A stretch of DNA of 64,000 nt from the NCBI GenBank assembly GCA_023392125.1, contig JAEVZS010000033.1:62001-126000 (forward strand). Direction: 5' to 3'. The position numbers were made by a program, and so were the translations under genes. Below the pieces are notes generated by a model. The model was not told where the DNA came from, made no database searches, and saw only the letters and a program-made list of their open reading frames with translations. Shown here piece after piece: positions 60,290 to 64,000 of the stretch; position 1 is the first letter of the stretch; each line of letters starts with the position of its first letter. Origin of the DNA: Bacteroidota bacterium. Lineage in GTDB: Bacteria; Bacteroidota; Bacteroidia; Cytophagales; Cytophagaceae.

Positions 60290-61885
60290 ATGAATCCTTT
60301 TCTGACTTTTTTGATTGCAATAGCATTGCTTTTTGGTATGTATTCATGCGCCAATATCAAGCCAATAACCGGAGGGCCCATGGATATGGAAGAACCTCAA
60401 ATAAGAAGCGTAACCCCCGAGAATTTCAACAGAAACTTCAAAGATGGTGAAATCATTATCACATTTAATGAGAATATAAAGACAGAAAATATTAGTCAGG
60501 ATTTTTTTGTCTCGCCACCAATGGAAAAGCCACCAAAAATTAAAACTAAAAAGAAAAGCGTTGTAATATCCATTGAAGGGCCACTTGAAGAGAACACTAC
60601 TTATACACTAACTTTCAAAGAAGTCATAGCTGATGTAAACGAAAACAACACTATCCAGATACTGAATTACGTATTTAGTACAGGACCTGATATAGATTCT
60701 TTATTTATACAGGGAGTTGTCAAAAATCCTTTTACCAATCAGCCTCTGCCAAATGTATTAGTTGGTCTTTTCGACGATAATCCTGATGATACACTTACGA
60801 TCAGTAACTCAGCTCCGAAATATTTCAGCTTTACTGACAAAGAAGGAAATTATGTCATTTCAAATGTCAAAGAAGCTAATTACAATCTGGCCGCAATTAA
60901 AGATGATGACAGAAATCTAAAATACGATGGAGGAAATGAACTGATTGATGTCATAATGCATCTTAAGTTAGATACACCCATTGTAAACCAGAATCTGTAT
61001 CCCGTAAAAATCGATACTCTCAAACCAGTAATATTGAGAGATCAACCAGATGTAAACCGGATAAGTATCGAATTCTCGGAAGGTATATCAAATGCATATG
61101 TAGTAACAGAAACCAGCAAGAAAATACTGCTAAGCAAGAAGGGAAATAATCCCAAAAGTCTTATAGTATATAACACTGAACAGACTACAGATTCACTGAA
61201 TATTCTGGTTTTTGCTACAGATTCAGTAGGAAATACAAGCAATGATACATTGAAAAGCATATTTCTTCCTGTAGCGAATAAAGACAGTCTTCCTGCTCTG
61301 ATCATTACAAAGGAACCGGCGAATATGAAACTTGATTATTCAAAACCAGTATTCACATTATCTTTCAATTATCCTGTATCATTTACCGGCAAAGAATTTA
61401 AAACAAATCCTCAGGTAAAATGGACCAGTTCTGTGACAAAAACTGACTCTCTGTTTACGGACCTGACAATTGAAATAAATACAAGACTAAAAGATTCCCT
61501 TACTGTATTCATACCAGATTCCCTATTTGCAGGTTCCTTCACTCAGGGCAATGAGGCAGACACAATAACATATACGTTGATCAATGAATCAGAAGTGGGA
61601 ACTATAGAAGGAATAATAGAATCAGAGCTTAATTTCTTCCTTCTGCAGTTGCTTGATGACAAGCTAAGTCTGATAGAGGAAAAGAAGAATGAAAAAAGTT
61701 TTAAGTTCCTCTCATTGAAGGCAGGCAACTATTTCTTCAGAATAATTGCAGATACAAATCAAAACGGCCGTTGGGATCAACCCGATTTGGAAAATGGACA
61801 AAGAGCTGAAGAAATAATTTTCTACAACGATCCAATCAAGGTCAAAGAAAACTGGGAGGTTAGCGGTATAAAATTAAAATTCTGA
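60290..61885 (+). CDS. Lipoprotein with Ig-like (Big_5/SbsA-type) domain
   Basis: This 531-residue protein starts with a lipobox ('LLFGMYSC', Cys near 20) and 'GGPMDMEEPQI', the usual start of an SbsA-type Ig-like domain: 'IRSVTPENFNRNFKDGEIIITFNENI' (about 40-65), 'PLEENTTYTLTFKEVIADVNENNTI' (about 100-128). Then follow a region like a carboxypeptidase-regulatory fold ('VLVGLFDDNPDDTLTI...YFSFTDKEGNYVISNVKEANYNLAAIKDDD'), a second Ig-like part and a final 'FFRIIADTNQNGRWDQPD' with an EF-hand-like loop. Its job is unknown; it is anchored in the envelope. The frame opens at 60263, but MNPFLTF at 60290 is where the signal peptide begins. Confidence 0.8.
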   Translation: MNPFLTFLIAIALLFGMYSCANIKPITGGPMDMEEPQIRSVTPENFNRNFKDGEIIITFNENIKTENISQDFFVSPPMEKPPKIKTKKKSVVISIEGPLEENTTYTLTFKEVIADVNENNTIQILNYVFSTGPDIDSLFIQGVVKNPFTNQPLPNVLVGLFDDNPDDTLTISNSAPKYFSFTDKEGNYVISNVKEANYNLAAIKDDDRNLKYDGGNELIDVIMHLKLDTPIVNQNLYPVKIDTLKPVILRDQPDVNRISIEFSEGISNAYVVTETSKKILLSKKGNNPKSLIVYNTEQTTDSLNILVFATDSVGNTSNDTLKSIFLPVANKDSLPALIITKEPANMKLDYSKPVFTLSFNYPVSFTGKEFKTNPQVKWTSSVTKTDSLFTDLTIEINTRLKDSLTVFIPDSLFAGSFTQGNEADTITYTLINESEVGTIEGIIESELNFFLLQLLDDKLSLIEEKKNEKSFKFLSLKAGNYFFRIIADTNQNGRWDQPDLENGQRAEEIIFYNDPIKVKENWEVSGIKLKF

Positions 61886-62292
61886 TTATCAAATACTTAT
61901 AAAAGTTAATAACTGATATCCGCATGGTAAAACTCAAAGAACAAAATGTGAATAAAAGTGAATAATCAAAAACAGAATACTAAAAGATCAGCATGGAGTG
62001 AACAAACAAACAAATAAAAACATCCTGTCAATGTGATGTCCACAACAAAGTGGTCAGTCAAAAAGATGTTGAAAATAATTCAACCACAATATGGAAAACT
62101 ATACAAGTCTTCAAATTTTCAACTACTTAGATAAGTATAATCTGTTGATAACGTATCCTCGGCTTTGTATTTATAAACAATGGATTCAAAGCATGATTAT
62201 AACTAAATACGTTATCCACGAATCCACAGTATAATAACAAGTAATAAAATCAGATTTTAAAAAGTTTTATTTTTATTAACAGAATGTGAATA
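61886..62292. other. oriC: AT-rich gap with DnaA-box-like sequences, candidate oriC
   Basis: This 407-bp gap is AT-rich and carries several sequences like the DnaA box TTATNCACA: TTATTCACA on the minus strand at 61947-61955, TTATTCACT (one off) 10 bp on at 61957-61965, TTATCAACA on the minus strand at 62143-62151, TTATCCACG at 62212-62220 and TTATTCACA on the minus strand at 62285-62293. An AT-rich tract at 62230-62280 could be the unwinding element. It lies 3.7 kb from the parS pair and mnmG. The left-hand genes run towards it on the plus strand, which is a point against. No gene is seen in the gap. Confidence 0.4.
61947..61965 (-). promoter_or_regulatory. Pair of phased DnaA-box-like 9-mers
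   Basis: TTATTCACA (61947-61955, exact match to TTATNCACA) and TTATTCACT (61957-61965, one mismatch), both on the minus strand, start 10 bp apart, close to one helical turn, as in DnaA arrays. They belong to the candidate origin described at 61886-62292. Confidence 0.45.
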
Positions 62293-62293
62293 A
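62285..62293 (-). promoter_or_regulatory. DnaA-box-like 9-mer abutting the TPR gene
   Basis: TTATTCACA on the minus strand is an exact match to TTATNCACA and ends at the ATG of the TPR gene. DnaA bound here would also sit on its translation start, so it could control that gene instead of, or as well as, replication. Confidence 0.35.
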
Positions 62294-64000
62294 TGAAAGT
62301 CATATATGCCTTTTTCCTGATTGTTTTCTCATGTTTTTTTTGTTCCGGTGTATTTGCACAGCAAAAGGATATTAGCCTGGCCAATGAATATTACCAGAAC
62401 GGAGAATATGAAAAAGCATACAGCAAATTTCAGGATCTTTCTTCCAAAACTCAGAATATACCCTATATCTATTCCAATTATCTGGGTACACTTCGCCAGT
62501 TAAAAAAGAAAGATGAACTGCAGAAGTTTGTCCGGAAATCAATAAAAGCATTTCCGGATAATATTCTTTACCAAACGGATCTTTATCTTTTTATGAAATC
62601 GGAAAATGATCCGAAAGCAGAGAAACAGTTTCGTTCTATTGTCTCCTCAATTAAAAATGATCCTCAGCAAGTCGACTTGCTTTATGAATATCTGCTAAAG
62701 AATGGTGAAACAGAGAAGGGAATTGATCTATTAATGGAAGCCCGTTCGGCTTCCGGAAGAAAATACGAATATGCGATCCAGCTTTCCAAAGCTTATATGA
62801 TGCTTAATAATAAAGAAGGCATGATCGATGAGATGATTAATTACCTGAGAGAAAATCGTTTTCAGCTGGAAATAGTAAAGAATAATTTTCAGAATTATCT
62901 TAAAGACAAAGAAGATTTTAAAATTCTTGAAGATAAGCTGTATGCGATGATTCAAAAAGATCCGGAAGACATGATGCTTAATGAATTGCTTCTTTGGATC
63001 AATATTCAGAATAAAAACTTCCGCTACGCGTATATGCAGGCAAAGGCTATTGACAAAAAAGGCAATCTGAACGGAAATAAGTTACTTGAAGTCGGCAGAA
63101 TTGCCATGGATAATAAGGATTATGATGCCGCTTCAAAATTTTTTCAGACAATAACCACTGAATACCGAAGCAGTCCTAATTATTCTTTTGCCCGTCGCTT
63201 GCTTATATACTCTAAGGAAGAGTCAGTTAAAAATACGTATCCTGTGGACAGAGAAAAAATCATGTCGCTTATTCAGGATTACAAGAAGATGATTAACGAA
63301 CTTGGACGTTCTGCACAGTCTTACGAGGCAACAAGAAGTATGGCCGTACTGTATGGACTCTATCTTGATCAGAAAGACTCCGCCATAGCTTTACTAAAAT
63401 CTGTAATCAATGAGCCTTCCGCAGATCATAAACTTAAAGCTCTCTCAAAAATAAGCCTGGCTGACATATATCTTCTGAACGAAGAACCTTGGGAAGCAAG
63501 CCTGTTATATTCACAAGTTGAAAAAGACATGAAAGAGGATCAGCTGGGCCATGAAGCAAAGCTAAAAAATGCCAAGGTTGCGTACTACAAAGGGGAGTTT
63601 GAGCTGGCTCAGGCGCATCTCGACATTCTCAAGCTTGCTACAACCCGTGAAATTGCCAATGATGCAATGGACCTCAGCATTCTTATTCAGGATAATTCCG
63701 GGCTGGATACTTCATATGCTGCGTTGACCGAATATGCTGAAATTGATCTACTTCTGTTTCAGAATAAAGATGATGAAGCATTGCTTCGGCTCGATTCAAT
63801 GTTACTGGCTTTTCCAGGTCATTCGCTTACTGATGAAATATACTGGCTCAAATCAAAAATTTTTAAAAGGAGAGGAGAATATGACAAGGCAATTAATGTT
63901 CTTGATCGGTTGTTAACAGAGCATTCTCAGGGCATTTTCGGCGATGATGCTCTTTTTACCAAAGCTTCGATTCTGGAAGATAACCTTAGCGATAAAGAAG
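62293..64000 (+). CDS. Secreted tetratricopeptide-repeat protein (partial, runs off right edge)
   Basis: The frame from ATG at 62293 is open to the end of the window (at least 569 residues), so the C-terminus is missing. It has a signal peptide (about 1-23, 'FFLIVFSCFFCSGVFAQQ'), then TPR-like helix pairs: 'DISLANEYYQNGEYEKAYSKFQDL' at about 26-49, 'MDNKDYDAASKFFQTI' and 'AYYKGEFELAQAHLDIL' further on, and 'RRGEYDKAINVLDRLL' near the right edge. It should act as a periplasmic or surface-linked scaffold for protein contacts. The role is unknown. A DnaA-box-like 9-mer overlaps its start. Confidence 0.82.
   Translation, partial: MKVIYAFFLIVFSCFFCSGVFAQQKDISLANEYYQNGEYEKAYSKFQDLSSKTQNIPYIYSNYLGTLRQLKKKDELQKFVRKSIKAFPDNILYQTDLYLFMKSENDPKAEKQFRSIVSSIKNDPQQVDLLYEYLLKNGETEKGIDLLMEARSASGRKYEYAIQLSKAYMMLNNKEGMIDEMINYLRENRFQLEIVKNNFQNYLKDKEDFKILEDKLYAMIQKDPEDMMLNELLLWINIQNKNFRYAYMQAKAIDKKGNLNGNKLLEVGRIAMDNKDYDAASKFFQTITTEYRSSPNYSFARRLLIYSKEESVKNTYPVDREKIMSLIQDYKKMINELGRSAQSYEATRSMAVLYGLYLDQKDSAIALLKSVINEPSADHKLKALSKISLADIYLLNEEPWEASLLYSQVEKDMKEDQLGHEAKLKNAKVAYYKGEFELAQAHLDILKLATTREIANDAMDLSILIQDNSGLDTSYAALTEYAEIDLLLFQNKDDEALLRLDSMLLAFPGHSLTDEIYWLKSKIFKRRGEYDKAINVLDRLLTEHSQGIFGDDALFTKASILEDNLSDKE

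Overview
The window looks like chromosomal DNA of a Bacteroidota bacterium, most likely of the Cytophagales or a near relative. The evidence is the PorU-PorV pair of the type IX secretion system (T9SS), proteins with T9SS C-terminal sorting domains, a fused SecDF, a DUF4175 protein, weak Shine-Dalgarno sites and many lipoproteins. No rRNA, tRNA, insertion sequence, prophage or CRISPR array was seen. Coding density is high and the strands are mixed.

Layout: 1-1000 holds the end of a putative envelope protein and a PepSY-like secreted protein. 1029-7277 (minus) is a fatty-acid beta-oxidation operon (marR-fadN-fadA-fadE) with a 42-residue membrane protein upstream. 7.3-12.1 kb has a DEDDh exonuclease/GIY-YIG fusion, a small lipoprotein, an Hsp20-like protein, a TerB-like protein, an lmo0937-type membrane peptide, a radical SAM enzyme and an orphan Cas6. 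12.4-16.3 kb is a two-component system followed by a universal stress protein and a bestrophin-type channel, with 11-bp-phased direct repeats between them that look like a response-regulator site. 16.3-19.8 kb carries a cysteine desulfurase, GlmM and MazG. 20.0-22.1 kb is an acyl-CoA-binding protein followed by four tandem stand-alone receiver domains. 22.1-26.3 kb has pyrophosphatase, a small anchored protein and SecDF. 26.8-34.7 kb (minus) holds an M16-like protein, PorV, PorU, phosphatidylserine synthase and a metallo-beta-lactamase-fold hydrolase. 34.9-42.5 kb has an NlpE/META lipoprotein, a permease, an FAD oxidoreductase, a large propeller/barrel protein and a serine hydrolase. 42.5-47.7 kb (minus) is a block of secreted proteins, one apparently frameshifted, divergent from a membrane-anchored AraC regulator. 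49.3-53.8 kb has a TIR-like protein, ComF, exonuclease III and an oligopeptide-binding lipoprotein. 53.9-64 kb has DUF4175, an RsbW-like ATPase, YbeY, two perfect parS sites, MnmG, an Ig-like lipoprotein, an AT-rich gap with DnaA-box-like sequences, and the start of a TPR protein.

How it fits together: the parS pair next to mnmG and the DnaA-box-bearing gap 3.7 kb away suggest the right end lies in the origin domain of the chromosome. SecDF and PorU/PorV together serve export of T9SS substrates, of which at least two are encoded here. The strongest leads for something not well described are the orphan Cas6 with its active-site triad, the solitary TIR-like NADase candidate, the four-receiver array, the phased repeats before the stress/channel genes, and the candidate origin. 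All functional statements come from reading motifs; no database search was run.
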